Source: Candidatus Bathyarchaeota archaeon
GTDB lineage: Archaea; Thermoproteota; Bathyarchaeia; Bathyarchaeales; Bathycorpusculaceae
Length of the DNA: 34,832 nucleotides
Direction: 5' to 3'
Assembly: GCA_030607735.1 (NCBI GenBank)
Contig: JAUWJK010000007.1
Location: forward strand, 1 to 34,832
Numbering within the stretch: position 1 is the first letter of the stretch; each line of letters opens with the position of its first letter. Shown in pieces: positions 7,094 to 15,801 of this stretch. The notes under the pieces are model-generated. The model was not told the DNA's origin. It ran no database searches and saw nothing but the letters and a program-made list of their open reading frames with translations. The position numbers were made by a program, and so were the translations under genes.

Positions 7094-7677
7094 AGGTTTT
7101 AGTGATTGATAATTATGATTCTTTTGTTTATAATCTTGTTCAGTATGTTGGAGAATTTGGAGCAGAGGTAATTACTTATAGAAATGATCAAATAAATTTG
7201 AGTCAGATAATTAAAATGAACCCAAATAGGATCATAATCTCTCCAGGACCAGGTACACCCGAAAAAAAATGTTATTTTGGAGTTTGTACAGAAATTTTAC
7301 AAAAAGTCAGTTATAAAATCCCAACTCTTGGGGTTTGTCTTGGACACCAAGGGATAATTCATGCTTTTGGTGGAAAAATTATCTCTGCAAAAAAATTGAT
7401 GCATGGGAAAACTTGTACAATTACCCACGATGGAAAAACAATATTTAGTGGAGTAAAAAATCCTTTTACAGGAACTCGCTATCACTCGCTTGTTGGAGAT
7501 AAACTATCAATACCAACCTGTCTTGAAGTTTCAGCAGAATGCATCGATGATGGTGAAATTATGGGGATACGCCACAAAAAATACCCGATTGAGGGAGTTC
7601 AATTTCACCCTGAATCAATAATATGTGAAGATGGAAAAAAAATAATAAAAAACTTCTTGGAAGGTAGCCGAGAATGA
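7090..7677 (+). CDS. trpG: Anthranilate synthase component II (glutamine amidotransferase)
   Basis: Class I glutamine amidotransferase that hydrolyses glutamine and passes ammonia to TrpE. The 195-residue protein starts at TTG 7090 ([20 protein letters not shown]) in a TTGA overlap with the trpE stop. It has the oxyanion segment IISPGPGTPE, the nucleophile elbow GVCLGHQ (Cys near residue 80) and the catalytic His-Glu in FHPES near residue 173. Length is normal for a free-standing TrpG. It overlaps trpD by ATGA. Confidence 0.95.
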   Translation: MKVLVIDNYDSFVYNLVQYVGEFGAEVITYRNDQINLSQIIKMNPNRIIISPGPGTPEKKCYFGVCTEILQKVSYKIPTLGVCLGHQGIIHAFGGKIISAKKLMHGKTCTITHDGKTIFSGVKNPFTGTRYHSLVGDKLSIPTCLEVSAECIDDGEIMGIRHKKYPIEGVQFHPESIICEDGKKIIKNFLEGSRE

Positions 7678-8738
7678 TAATCAAAAAGGGAATTCAAAAA
7701 CTTGTGGACAAATCCGATTTAACTTTTGCTGAATCTCAAGAAATAATGAGAAAAATTATGAGAGGAGAAATGACAAATTCTCAAATTGCCGCAGTTTTGA
7801 TGGGATTAAGAATGAAAGGAGAGACAGTTAATGAACTAAATGCATTCACAGAAATAATGAAGAAAAATTGTCATCAGATACAGCCCAAAGTTAAAGGGCG
7901 TTTAGTAGACACCTGTGGTACAGGTGGGGACAGAGTTAAAACATTTAATATTAGCACAGCTGCAGCTTTTGTGATTGCGGGAGCTGAAATAGCAATCGCA
8001 AAACATGGAAATAGATCAGTGACAAGCAAAAGTGGAAGTGCTGATGTATTAGAACAATTAGGTCTTAATCTCAAGATGTCACCAGAGTGTGTTAAAAAAA
8101 CCATTGAACAAATTGGAATTGGTTTTATGTTTGCTCCTGTTTTTCACCCAGCGATGAAGTATGCTATTACACCAAGAAGAGAAATTGGAGTTCGAACGAC
8201 ATTTAACCTTTTAGGACCTCTAACTAATCCAGCGTCAGCTGATGCACAACTAATTGGTGTTTTTAATCCTGATCTAACGGAGATGATAGCCAATGTTTTA
8301 AAAAAAATTGGTTGTAAAGAAGCTATGGTTGTTTATGGATTAGATGGGATAGATGAGATTTCGACAATAGGGAAAACAGTCATTTCGTGGTTAAAAGAGA
8401 ATAAAGTTAAAACTTTGCATGTTAATCCATCAGATTTCCATGTTAAAAAAGCTTTAATTGAGGATATAAAAGGAACAAATCCAAAAGAAAGCGCAAAAGT
8501 ACTCTTCAACATTCTTAATGGTAATTACGATATTAACGACCCTAAAACACAGATTGTACTTGTCAATAGTGCTGCTGGAATTATTATTGGCGGAAAAGCC
8601 GATGATTTTATTTCTGGAATGGAGATAGCTAAAAAATCAATCAAAAGTGGAGCAGCATATAAGAAACTCAAAGAGTTAATTCGAAAATCAAACGGTGACA
8701 ATTCAAAACTTGAGGAGTTAGAAGCAAAACATGACTGA
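7674..8738 (+). CDS. trpD: Anthranilate phosphoribosyltransferase
   Basis: Transfers phosphoribose from PRPP to anthranilate. The 354-residue protein has the helical N-terminal dimerization domain (AESQEIMRKIMRGEM, then VLMGLRMKGE), the PRPP loop DTCGTGGDRVKTFNIST near residue 78, KHGNRSVTSKSGSADVLE and GVRTTFNLLGPLTNPA. All are hallmarks of a functional enzyme. The start ATG lies in an ATGA overlap with trpG. The 3' end overlaps trpC by 8 bp. Confidence 0.96.
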   Translation: MIIKKGIQKLVDKSDLTFAESQEIMRKIMRGEMTNSQIAAVLMGLRMKGETVNELNAFTEIMKKNCHQIQPKVKGRLVDTCGTGGDRVKTFNISTAAAFVIAGAEIAIAKHGNRSVTSKSGSADVLEQLGLNLKMSPECVKKTIEQIGIGFMFAPVFHPAMKYAITPRREIGVRTTFNLLGPLTNPASADAQLIGVFNPDLTEMIANVLKKIGCKEAMVVYGLDGIDEISTIGKTVISWLKENKVKTLHVNPSDFHVKKALIEDIKGTNPKESAKVLFNILNGNYDINDPKTQIVLVNSAAGIIIGGKADDFISGMEIAKKSIKSGAAYKKLKELIRKSNGDNSKLEELEAKHD

Positions 8739-9510
8739 TTTTTTAGATACATTAGCAAAAACCGCTAAAAAAACTATTAACAGCAGTTATTATAAAGAAA
8801 TATCTCAAAGCAGAAGAATCAATGTAAGTCTTAAACAAAAAATTATAGATGAGAAAAGAGCTCCAATAATTGCTGAGATTAAATCAGCATCACCGTCTGC
8901 GGGTATAATAAGAAAAGAATTTAATCCTAAAAAAATCGCGAAGAGTATGGAAAATGGTGGAGCTATCGCAATTTCAGTTTTAACAGAACCTAAACACTTC
9001 AGAGGGTCATTAGATTTTCTTGCAAAAACTAGAAACACTGTAAAGATTCCAATTCTGATGAAGGATATTATTCTAAATCCTTTGCAACTTGAAGCCGCAT
9101 TGAACATAGGAGCTAATGGTGTCTTATTTATACAGGCACTTTTTGATAGAGGTTATTGCGAGTTAGATCTTGACAAAATGGTTAATATCGCACATTCAAA
9201 AGGTTTAGAGGTTTTACTAGAAACACATAATAAAAAAGAATTTAACAATGCCTTAGATTCTTCTGCCGATCTGATAGGAGTTAACAATCGGGACCTATCA
9301 TCTTTAAAAGTGAATTTAAATGTAACAAAGAAAATTTTGAAAAATTTCAGTTCAAAAGACAAAATTGTTGTGAGTGAAAGCGGAATACACACTCCAACTG
9401 ATGTAAGTTTTTTACATAAATGTGGTGCAAATGCGTTCCTTATTGGATCATCAATTATGAAAAGTAATAATATTGAAAAAAAAGTCAAGGAGTTCGTATT
9501 TGCAATTTGA
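8731..9510 (+). CDS. trpC: Indole-3-glycerol phosphate synthase
   Basis: A TIM-barrel enzyme that closes carboxyphenylamino-deoxyribulose phosphate to indole-3-glycerol phosphate. The 259-residue protein shows the catalytic EIKSASPSAGIIR (Glu and Lys near residues 51-53), AISVLTEPKHFRGS, PILMKDII (catalytic Lys), NGVLFIQALF, GVNNRDLSSLKV and VSESGIHTPTDV. The start ATG overlaps the trpD stop (ATGACTGA), and the stop overlaps the TTG of trpF. Confidence 0.95.
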   Translation: MTDFLDTLAKTAKKTINSSYYKEISQSRRINVSLKQKIIDEKRAPIIAEIKSASPSAGIIRKEFNPKKIAKSMENGGAIAISVLTEPKHFRGSLDFLAKTRNTVKIPILMKDIILNPLQLEAALNIGANGVLFIQALFDRGYCELDLDKMVNIAHSKGLEVLLETHNKKEFNNALDSSADLIGVNNRDLSSLKVNLNVTKKILKNFSSKDKIVVSESGIHTPTDVSFLHKCGANAFLIGSSIMKSNNIEKKVKEFVFAI

Positions 9511-10166
9511 ATAATATAAGGGTTAAAATTTGTGGTATTACTAACAAAAAAGATTTATACGCAGCCGTAGCATCCGGAGTTGATGCGCTTGGATTTGTTG
9601 TAGGAGTAGAAGCGTCTCCTAGGAATTTGTCAGTATCAAAAGCAAAAAAACTAATCAAGCTAGTTCCACTTTTTGTTAATAGCGTTGTTGTGACTACTAA
9701 TGAGAGTTTAATAGAAATCGAAGAGATGTGTAAATGCTTGCAGCCTAATTCTGTACAGATTCATGGAAACAGTATACGATCTGATTTAAAATTTCTTAAA
9801 AAGGAAATTCCTAATTTATTGTTGATTGGAGCAATAAAAGCAAAACCTTACACTGCAATAATAGAAGCCAATGAGTTTTCGACAAGATTTGATGGAATTC
9901 TTCTTGACTCGTATGTTAAAGGAAAATCTGGGGGAACAGGGATGGTTCATAATTGGAAATTAAGTTTACAAATTAAAGAGATTATCAATCCAACACCTCT
10001 GATTTTAGCAGGAGGATTAAAACCTGAAAATGTGGCTAATGCGATTAGAGATGTTCAACCATATGCTGTTGATGTATCCAGTGGGGTCGAAAAAAAGCCA
10101 GGAATTAAAGATCATCAAAAAATAAGCAACTTTATAAAAAATGCCAAGAGTGAAAAAAATGAGTAA
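9507..10166 (+). CDS. trpF: Phosphoribosylanthranilate isomerase
   Basis: Amadori isomerization of phosphoribosylanthranilate, the step before TrpC. The 219-residue TIM barrel starts at TTG 9507 in a TTGA overlap. It has [12 protein letters not shown] with the catalytic Cys, [41 protein letters not shown] (catalytic Asp near residue 135) and [11 protein letters not shown] ending in VDVSSGVE. It sits between trpC and trpB, in reverse of the metabolic order. Confidence 0.95.
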   Translation: MNNIRVKICGITNKKDLYAAVASGVDALGFVVGVEASPRNLSVSKAKKLIKLVPLFVNSVVVTTNESLIEIEEMCKCLQPNSVQIHGNSIRSDLKFLKKEIPNLLLIGAIKAKPYTAIIEANEFSTRFDGILLDSYVKGKSGGTGMVHNWKLSLQIKEIINPTPLILAGGLKPENVANAIRDVQPYAVDVSSGVEKKPGIKDHQKISNFIKNAKSEKNE

Positions 10167-11352
10167 ATACCCAATTGATGGAAAATATGGAAAATATGGA
10201 GGTCGTTTTGTACCTGAAGTATTAATGGCGGCCATAACCGAACTAGAAGAGGCATATAGTAGTTTCAAAAATGATACCGATTTTAAAAACGATCTAAAAT
10301 ATTATCTTGCTGATTATGCTGGAAGACCAACATCATTGTATTATGCAGAGAATTTAACAAAGAAAATTGGTGGAGCTAAAATTTACCTGAAAAGAGAAGA
10401 TCTAGCTCATGGCGGTGCACATAAGATTAATAATACTATTGGACAGGCATTATTAGCCAAACGAATGGGAAAAAAGAGAATAATTGCCGAAACAGGAGCG
10501 GGACAACATGGTGTTGCTACAGCTATGGCTTGTGCTGTTTTAGGCTTGAAAGCTGAAATCTATATGGGTGTTGAGGATATCAGACGACAAAAACTTAACA
10601 TGTTCAGAATGGAACTCTTAGGTGCTAAAGTACATCCTGTTAAATCAGGTTCCAAAACATTAAAAGATGCGATTAATGAAGCACTACGAGATTGGGTTAC
10701 TAATATAGAAAGTACGTATTACTTAATCGGATCAGTTGTTGGACCTCACCCTTATCCCATGATTGTTAGAGATTTTCAAAATGTGATTGGAAATGAACTG
10801 AAAAAACAGTTCTTATTAAAAGAGAAAAAGTTACCTGACGCACTAGTGGCTTGTGTTGGAGGTGGAAGCAATGCAATAGGTACTTTCCATCCTTTTGCAG
10901 AGAATTTAGATGTAAAATTGTTTGGAGTTGAAGCTGCTGGTAAGGGAATCAAATCAGGTAAACATGCAGCTTCTTTAGGAGCGGGATTTGAAGGAATTTT
11001 CCATGGTATGTTAACCTATGTCCTTCAAGATAAAGAGGGACAAATACAAAATACACATAGTATTTCTGCAGGGTTAGATTACCCTGGAGTTGGACCAGAA
11101 CATGCTTTTTTAAAAGCTCTAAAAAGAGCACAATATAAAACAGCAACGGATAAGGAAGCAGTAGATGCTTTTTGTTTATTATCACAAGAGGAGGGAATAA
11201 TTCCAGCTCTTGAATCATCACACGCTCTAGCGTTTGCCATTAAAATAGCTCGAAAAATGAACAAAGACAAAACTGTGGTTGTAACACTTTCAGGTCGAGG
11301 AGATAAAGATGTGGAAGAAGTCGCTAATTATTTGAGGGAAAAAAATGAGTAA
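10159..11352 (+). CDS. trpB: Tryptophan synthase beta chain (TrpB1 type)
   Basis: PLP enzyme that condenses indole with serine. About 397 residues from ATG 10159 ([20 protein letters not shown]). The open frame extends to 10141, but the internal ATG in the overlap ATGAGTAA matches the same junction seen before trpA. The PLP lysine is in [15 protein letters not shown], and the phosphate-binding loop is [15 protein letters not shown] and the normal length point to the TrpB1 form that pairs with TrpA rather than the stand-alone TrpB2. It overlaps trpA by 8 bp, which fits production of an alpha2-beta2 complex. Confidence 0.96.
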   Translation: MSKYPIDGKYGKYGGRFVPEVLMAAITELEEAYSSFKNDTDFKNDLKYYLADYAGRPTSLYYAENLTKKIGGAKIYLKREDLAHGGAHKINNTIGQALLAKRMGKKRIIAETGAGQHGVATAMACAVLGLKAEIYMGVEDIRRQKLNMFRMELLGAKVHPVKSGSKTLKDAINEALRDWVTNIESTYYLIGSVVGPHPYPMIVRDFQNVIGNELKKQFLLKEKKLPDALVACVGGGSNAIGTFHPFAENLDVKLFGVEAAGKGIKSGKHAASLGAGFEGIFHGMLTYVLQDKEGQIQNTHSISAGLDYPGVGPEHAFLKALKRAQYKTATDKEAVDAFCLLSQEEGIIPALESSHALAFAIKIARKMNKDKTVVVTLSGRGDKDVEEVANYLREKNE

Positions 11353-12160
11353 AATTGAAAAAGTCTTCCAGATATTAAAAACCAAAGAAGAAGGAGCATT
11401 AATAGGCTATCTTACAGCAGGAGATCCGAATCCTAAAATTACACCTCTTCTGGCAAACTCACTAATCAGAGGCGGAGTAGATATTCTTGAACTGGGAATT
11501 CCTTTCTCAGACCCTATTGCAGATGGACCAACAATTCAAGCAGCAAGTTTACGTGCTTTAAAAGCTGGAACAACCCCAAACCAGGTTTTGGAGATAGCAG
11601 GTGAAATTAAAAAAAAACAGAAGATACCTATTGTAATTCTTACATATTATAATCCTATTTTCAGAATGGGATTAGAGAACTTCTTTAGGCTTTCAAAAAA
11701 ATATGGTGTGGATGGAGTTGTTGTTCCTGATCTCCCAATTGAAGAAGCCCATAAATACCTTGAAACATCAAAAAAATATGGGGTAGACACTATTTTTTTT
11801 GCAACTCCATCGACATCTGAACAAAGATTAATGAAAATAATAAAATCAAGTTCAGGTTTTTTATATCTCGTTTCACAATTTGGAGTAACTGGAACTCGTG
11901 AAACATTGCAAAATTCAACAGTAGAATTGATAAAAAAAATTCTACCAAAAACAACTAATCAAATTCCTTTAGCTGTTGGTTTCGGAGTTTCAAAACCTGA
12001 ACACGTCAAATTAATTGTGGAAACTGGTGCAGAAGGAGTTATAGTTGGGAGTGCATTTGTGAATATCATCGAAAAAAACCAAAAAAACATCAATAAAATG
12101 TTGGGTTTAATCGAAGATTTAGCTTATAAACTTAAAGAGTCAACAAAAGGGGATCCATAA
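11345..12160 (+). CDS. trpA: Tryptophan synthase alpha chain
   Basis: Cleaves indole-3-glycerol phosphate to indole, which is channelled to TrpB. The 271-residue TIM barrel has [10 protein letters not shown], the catalytic Glu in [20 protein letters not shown] (about residues 44-63), [14 protein letters not shown] with the catalytic Asp, [11 protein letters not shown] and the phosphate site [11 protein letters not shown]. Last gene of trpEGDCFBA; about 150 bp of AT-rich DNA follows before the SRP RNA. Confidence 0.96.
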   Translation: MSKIEKVFQILKTKEEGALIGYLTAGDPNPKITPLLANSLIRGGVDILELGIPFSDPIADGPTIQAASLRALKAGTTPNQVLEIAGEIKKKQKIPIVILTYYNPIFRMGLENFFRLSKKYGVDGVVVPDLPIEEAHKYLETSKKYGVDTIFFATPSTSEQRLMKIIKSSSGFLYLVSQFGVTGTRETLQNSTVELIKKILPKTTNQIPLAVGFGVSKPEHVKLIVETGAEGVIVGSAFVNIIEKNQKNINKMLGLIEDLAYKLKESTKGDP

Positions 12161-12280
12161 CTCGCCAATAAAAAAATAATATTATGAAGGTTAGAATTTT
12201 GCATTATTTTATTGATATCAGAAATATTAAATTAATTTAACTAAATTAATGCATTCAACAACTAAAAAAAATTAGAAAAG

Positions 12281-12288
12281 TTTTATAG
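12281..12288 (+). promoter_or_regulatory. TATA box of SRP RNA gene
   Basis: TTTTATAG preceded by an A-rich BRE-like stretch, about 25 nt upstream of the inferred SRP RNA 5' end near 12310. Confidence 0.5.
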
Positions 12289-12309
12289 TTTTGTAAATGC
12301 TTTACTTCT

Positions 12310-12634
12310 CGGCGATGGGCCTTAGGCGGGGGGATAGGGGCCCCTTGAACCGTAAACCCTCTATATGACGGGCTAACAGCTGAGGCTGAGGCGTCAAAGG
12401 CTATTGAGGTCTTCCTTTCCGAAACAGTGACTATCCGTCTCTTGTGGCTGGCGGTCAATGAGGAACTTCCGTAGGGAAGTTAATTTCATTGTTCATCAGA
12501 CGAATCTGGCCAGGCTCGGGAGAGAGCAACCTAAGTTTGGGCGTTCAGCGCTCAAGGGGGTGCGGATAAGAGTGTAGGGTTTGAGGATTCTTGATGGATT
12601 CTGGGCGTCAAACCACAGTGGCCCATTGCTATTC
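12310..12634 (+). ncRNA. ffs: Signal recognition particle RNA (archaeal 7S RNA)
   Basis: A GC-rich island of about 325 nt with no gene, in AT-rich surroundings. Helix 8 is recognizable at about 12509-12530: the 5' loop strand CAGG, stem CTC, GGGA tetraloop, stem GAG, then the 3' loop strand AGCA, the universal SRP54-binding pattern. The 5' end GCGATGGGCC pairs with GGCCCATTGC near the 3' end, forming the closing helix 1 that is typical of Archaea. Length is in the usual archaeal range. Ends are estimated from that helix. The RNA scaffolds SRP19 and SRP54 for co-translational targeting; neither protein gene is in the window. Confidence 0.88.
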
Positions 12635-12738
12635 AAAAAAAATAATCAATTGAATCATAATTAATCAATTGGAATTTTTAATAGTAGCAAAAGTTCAATA
12701 ACAAGCCTTTTAAAATCTCATTGAATTCTTCAAGAGAT

Positions 12739-13269
12739 ATGAGTTTGTTTAAAGCTATAGTCAAAACCTTAAAAAGTAAAAGATTTTGGTTATGGCAACT
12801 CTCCGGTGCTATTATTTACTTAATACCTGTATCCATTCGCTTTTTCAGCGGAGAGGTAATAATACCTTTGTTAAATATTCCAGGATTTTGGATTGGACAT
12901 TTCATTCCAGGAAATTTTTTGGAAAAACTTTTAGTTAATGCTTTTTTCCCCGGTGGAGCAGGAGGAATTGCTGGTGAAATATTTGTAAGTAATTATAATA
13001 ATAACCCAATCGGAAAAAAAATAAAATATCAATCAAGACTTGGTGGTGCTTTACTTCAAACAGTTTTATGGTCTGCTTTTCAATATTGGGGATATTCTTT
13101 GTTAATAATAGGTCCATGGAGTACAGGAACTACTGGAGGTAATGTTTTTGAACATGCAGTTGTTTTTCCAATTAATTTTGTTTTAGCTTCAATTTCAATT
13201 TTCACTCCTGATGTTCTTAATTTTTTTAAAAAAAGAATTAAAAAAAATGAGAACAAGAAACCAAAATAA
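12739..13269 (+). CDS. Hypothetical integral membrane protein
   Basis: I do not recognise a family. The protein is about 176 residues from ATG 12739 (MSLFKAIVKTLKSKRF); TTG 12721 is an alternative. About four hydrophobic stretches can be seen: WLWQLSGAIIYLIPVSIRFF, LLNIPGFWIGHFIPG, LGGALLQTVLWSAFQYWGYSLL and HAVVFPINFVLASISIF. A Gly-rich loop (FFPGGAGGIAGE) lies in the middle and the C terminus is Lys-rich and probably cytoplasmic. It sits alone between SRP RNA and tRNA-Asp and may be its own transcription unit. Confidence 0.7.
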   Translation: MSLFKAIVKTLKSKRFWLWQLSGAIIYLIPVSIRFFSGEVIIPLLNIPGFWIGHFIPGNFLEKLLVNAFFPGGAGGIAGEIFVSNYNNNPIGKKIKYQSRLGGALLQTVLWSAFQYWGYSLLIIGPWSTGTTGGNVFEHAVVFPINFVLASISIFTPDVLNFFKKRIKKNENKKPK

Positions 13270-13338
13270 TAAAAAAGCGTTGTTTATCGAGAAAACTTAA
13301 TTAGTTAAAAGATAAAGTATTCAATTCGCAACAAAGTA

Positions 13339-13416
13339 GCCTTGGTAGTATAGTACGGCCTAGTATAAGCGGCTGTCGCCCGCTAGACCCGGGTTCGAAT
13401 CCCGGCCAAGGCGCCA
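13339..13416 (+). tRNA. tRNA-Asp(GTC)
   Basis: Acceptor GCCTTGG (13339-13345) pairs with CCAAGGC (13406-13412); discriminator G at 13413, and CCA is encoded at 13414-13416. The anticodon stem AGCGG/CCGCT encloses CTGTCGC, giving anticodon GTC. The T arm is CCGGGTTCGAATCCCGG. The D stem GTAT/GTAT has two G-T pairs. No intron. Encoded CCA contrasts with the tRNA-Lys of this window. Confidence 0.95.
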
Positions 13417-13536
13417 TTTATTTTTATATAATTTTTTTTTATATCATGTTATTGTTGAATAAAAAAAAGTATATCATCATGAATTGTTAGCTTCATAATT
13501 CAAGATTATCAAGAAATCAACAAAGATGTTTAAAAC

Positions 13537-14496
13537 ATGGTAGCATACGAGATTACAGTTGAAGGCCTTAAATATCAATATGGCAAAATTAAGGCGGTTA
13601 ATGATATTAGTTTTAAAGTTATAAAAGGAGAGATTTTCTCATTTTTAGGACCAAATGGTGCCGGAAAAACGACTACCATTAATGTTTTAACAACACTTCT
13701 TCCAATTCAAAAAGGTAAAATATCTATTTCAGGTTTTGATTTAAGAACTCAACCTGATGAAATCCGTAAGTCAATAGGCATAGTTTTTCAAAATGAAACT
13801 CTTGATTGGAATTTAACAGTAGAAGAAACTTTAGAATTTCACGGAAGACTTTATGCAATTCCAAAAAAAACTAGAAAAGATCGAATTAATGAACTCATCC
13901 AAATCGTGAAATTAGAGGAGAAAAGGGATGAATTTGTAAAAAACCTCAGTGGAGGTATGAAACGCAAATTGGAAATCGCTAGAGGTTTACTAACTAGACC
14001 AAAAGTCCTTTTTCTCGATGAACCCACAATTGGACTAGATCCCAATTCGAGGATGAGAATATGGAATTACATAAAAAAGGTAAACAAAGAGGGAGTAACA
14101 ATTTTTTTAACTACTCACTACATGGATGAAGCAGATCAATTAAGCAACAATATTTGCATTATTGATAGAGGAAAAATAATAGCTAATGGTTTTTCAGAAG
14201 TTTTAAAACAATCTTTAGGTATGGATGTTATTTATTTACAAACAGATCAAGATGAAAAAACATTTAAAATTATTAAAAAAATGAAAGAGATAAAAAATAT
14301 ACGAAAAACACCTTCTGAATTGATGATTTCTGTGGAAGATGGCCAAAAAAACATGCCAAGATTAATTGAGCAAATTAGAACTCAAGGAATTGAAATAAAA
14401 AGCATCTATTTAAAAAAACCAACTTTGGATGATGTTTTCATTCACTATACGGGCAGATATTTCAGAGAAGAAAAAAAGAAAAAAATAAACATCTAA
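13537..14496 (+). CDS. ABC transporter ATP-binding protein (DrrA-like)
   Basis: Powers export through the membrane partner encoded next. The 319-residue protein has Walker A GPNGAGKTTT near residue 40, Q-loop VFQNETLDWNLTVEE, signature LSGGMKRKLEIARGLL, Walker B VLFLDEPTIGLDP and the H-loop TTHYMDEAD. After residue 220 a C-terminal extension of about 90 residues ends in KKPTLDDVFIHYTGR, the feature of the DrrA/CcmA-like class of ABC-2 exporters. The substrate cannot be told from sequence; drugs, lipids or polysaccharides are all known for this class. The permease starts 17 bp downstream. Confidence 0.93.
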   Translation: MVAYEITVEGLKYQYGKIKAVNDISFKVIKGEIFSFLGPNGAGKTTTINVLTTLLPIQKGKISISGFDLRTQPDEIRKSIGIVFQNETLDWNLTVEETLEFHGRLYAIPKKTRKDRINELIQIVKLEEKRDEFVKNLSGGMKRKLEIARGLLTRPKVLFLDEPTIGLDPNSRMRIWNYIKKVNKEGVTIFLTTHYMDEADQLSNNICIIDRGKIIANGFSEVLKQSLGMDVIYLQTDQDEKTFKIIKKMKEIKNIRKTPSELMISVEDGQKNMPRLIEQIRTQGIEIKSIYLKKPTLDDVFIHYTGRYFREEKKKKINI

Positions 14497-14513
14497 TAAT
14501 TGAGGATACTAGG

Positions 14514-15350
14514 ATGAGAACTGAGTTTTTAACAATTTTTTGGAGAGACATGCTCAAATTCTTTCGAATAAAAGCTATGCTTTTCACATCACTAATTCAG
14601 CCAGCCCTCTGGTTAGCATTATATGGAATCTCAATGTCTAGCAATTTTGATAGTATAATTCCAAAAATTCCAATCAACCAAGGAGTTATTCAGGTAAATT
14701 ATTTAACATTCATGGCAGCTGGAGTGATATCATTAACAATTCTATTTACCTGTTTATACAGTGGAATAACTCTTCAATTTGACAAAGAATTTGGATTAAT
14801 GAAAGAAATGCTTGCCTCACCGCTTCCACGTTCCCACATATTAATAGGATTGAGTTTAAGTGGAATTGCAAAATCGTTGATTCAAACTTTTATTATATTA
14901 GTCTTTGGATATGTCTTGGGTGTTAGATTTTTTAATACTTTTTCATTAATGGAAACAATTTTTTCAGTTTTAGGAATTTTATTATTTATTTTATTGTTTG
15001 CTATTGGATTACTATTCTTGTCAAGTACAATTGCTTTAAGACTAAAAACCCATGAAGGTCTTCAAGGAGTAATAACACTTCTTTCACTTCCATTATTTTT
15101 CGCAAGCAATGCGCTATATCCCATAACTTCACTACCTTTGGCAATAAAGATTATTAGTTATGGAAATCCAGTTTCATACTTCATACAAGGCTTGCGATAT
15201 TTTACCCTGGGATCCAATTTTTATTCTTTTGGGAACTATTACCAATACAGCTCTTTTGATGTTTTATTTGCTTTGTTATTTCTTCTCGGATTTGCCATTA
15301 GCACTTATTTGTTTGCACTAAGAACTATAAAAAAAGTGAAAATTGTTTAA
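14514..15350 (+). CDS. ABC-2 type transporter permease (DrrB-like)
   Basis: Membrane subunit of the exporter, 278 residues with six predicted helices. It opens with FWRDMLKFFRIKAMLFTSLIQPALWLALYG, which matches the start of DrrB-type permeases, and has the central ABC-2 pattern FDKEFGLMKEMLASPLPRSHILIG, the coupling segment to the ATPase. The C-terminal half reads PLFFASNALYPITSLP and GNPVSYFIQGLRYF, also typical. GAGGAT lies shortly before the ATG as a ribosome-binding site. It forms a two-gene operon with the ATPase. Confidence 0.9.
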   Translation: MRTEFLTIFWRDMLKFFRIKAMLFTSLIQPALWLALYGISMSSNFDSIIPKIPINQGVIQVNYLTFMAAGVISLTILFTCLYSGITLQFDKEFGLMKEMLASPLPRSHILIGLSLSGIAKSLIQTFIILVFGYVLGVRFFNTFSLMETIFSVLGILLFILLFAIGLLFLSSTIALRLKTHEGLQGVITLLSLPLFFASNALYPITSLPLAIKIISYGNPVSYFIQGLRYFTLGSNFYSFGNYYQYSSFDVLFALLFLLGFAISTYLFALRTIKKVKIV

Positions 15351-15426
15351 CTCTTATTTGTAAAAGTAAATAAGTCTAGTCCAACAGGAATATTAGATAA
15401 AAAAAAATAAACAATATTCAGATGCT

Positions 15427-15801
15427 CTAAGTGCTTCTTTTTTTAAAAGAAATATTCTTTGTGGCTATTATATTCGCTTTGGTATCAAATAGATTTTCTA
15501 CAATTTTATCTCCAATTAAAATAGGTGCCTCTACCATAACTTTTGACAGTAACGCCATAGTTTTGAAAATTAATTTTTTTGATACGGGCTTGCTAGTTCT
15601 CACACTTACAAGAGGAAGATGGCCATTTGTTACCTTTACTGTGGTTGTAAGAGTTCTCTCAGGATTGAAACTCTCTTTTTCTGCGTATTCTAAGCCGAGC
15701 TTACATCGATTTCCACCAATACTTAGTACTGTTTTTTGGGCATATTCAACATTAAGATGACACCCCATTGGACAAACGATACAAATAATCTCTTTCTTCA
15801 T
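15427..15801 (-). CDS. DUF1667 protein, third subunit of a GlpA-type dehydrogenase cluster
   Basis: The 124-residue protein carries CIVCPMGCHLNV at the N terminus and GNRCKLGLEYAEKE (about residues 31-44), giving four Cys likely to bind a metal or Fe-S cluster, followed by the DUF1667 pattern RTLTTTVKV and KPVSKKLIFKTMALL. The biochemical role of the family is not established, but it regularly follows a glycerol-3-phosphate-dehydrogenase-like protein and an FAD/NAD oxidoreductase. Its ATG overlaps the oxidoreductase stop (ATGA), so the three genes form one leftward operon. Confidence 0.85.
   Translation of the reverse strand: MKKEIICIVCPMGCHLNVEYAQKTVLSIGGNRCKLGLEYAEKESFNPERTLTTTVKVTNGHLPLVSVRTSKPVSKKLIFKTMALLSKVMVEAPILIGDKIVENLFDTKANIIATKNISFKKRST

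Noticed and set aside
12255-12458. Leftward short open frame at the SRP RNA
   Set aside because: It runs through the conserved RNA structure and encodes nothing recognisable.
15431-15760. Rightward open frame opposite the DUF1667 gene
   Set aside because: It is a shadow of the reverse-strand gene, which has clear Cys motifs and operon overlap.
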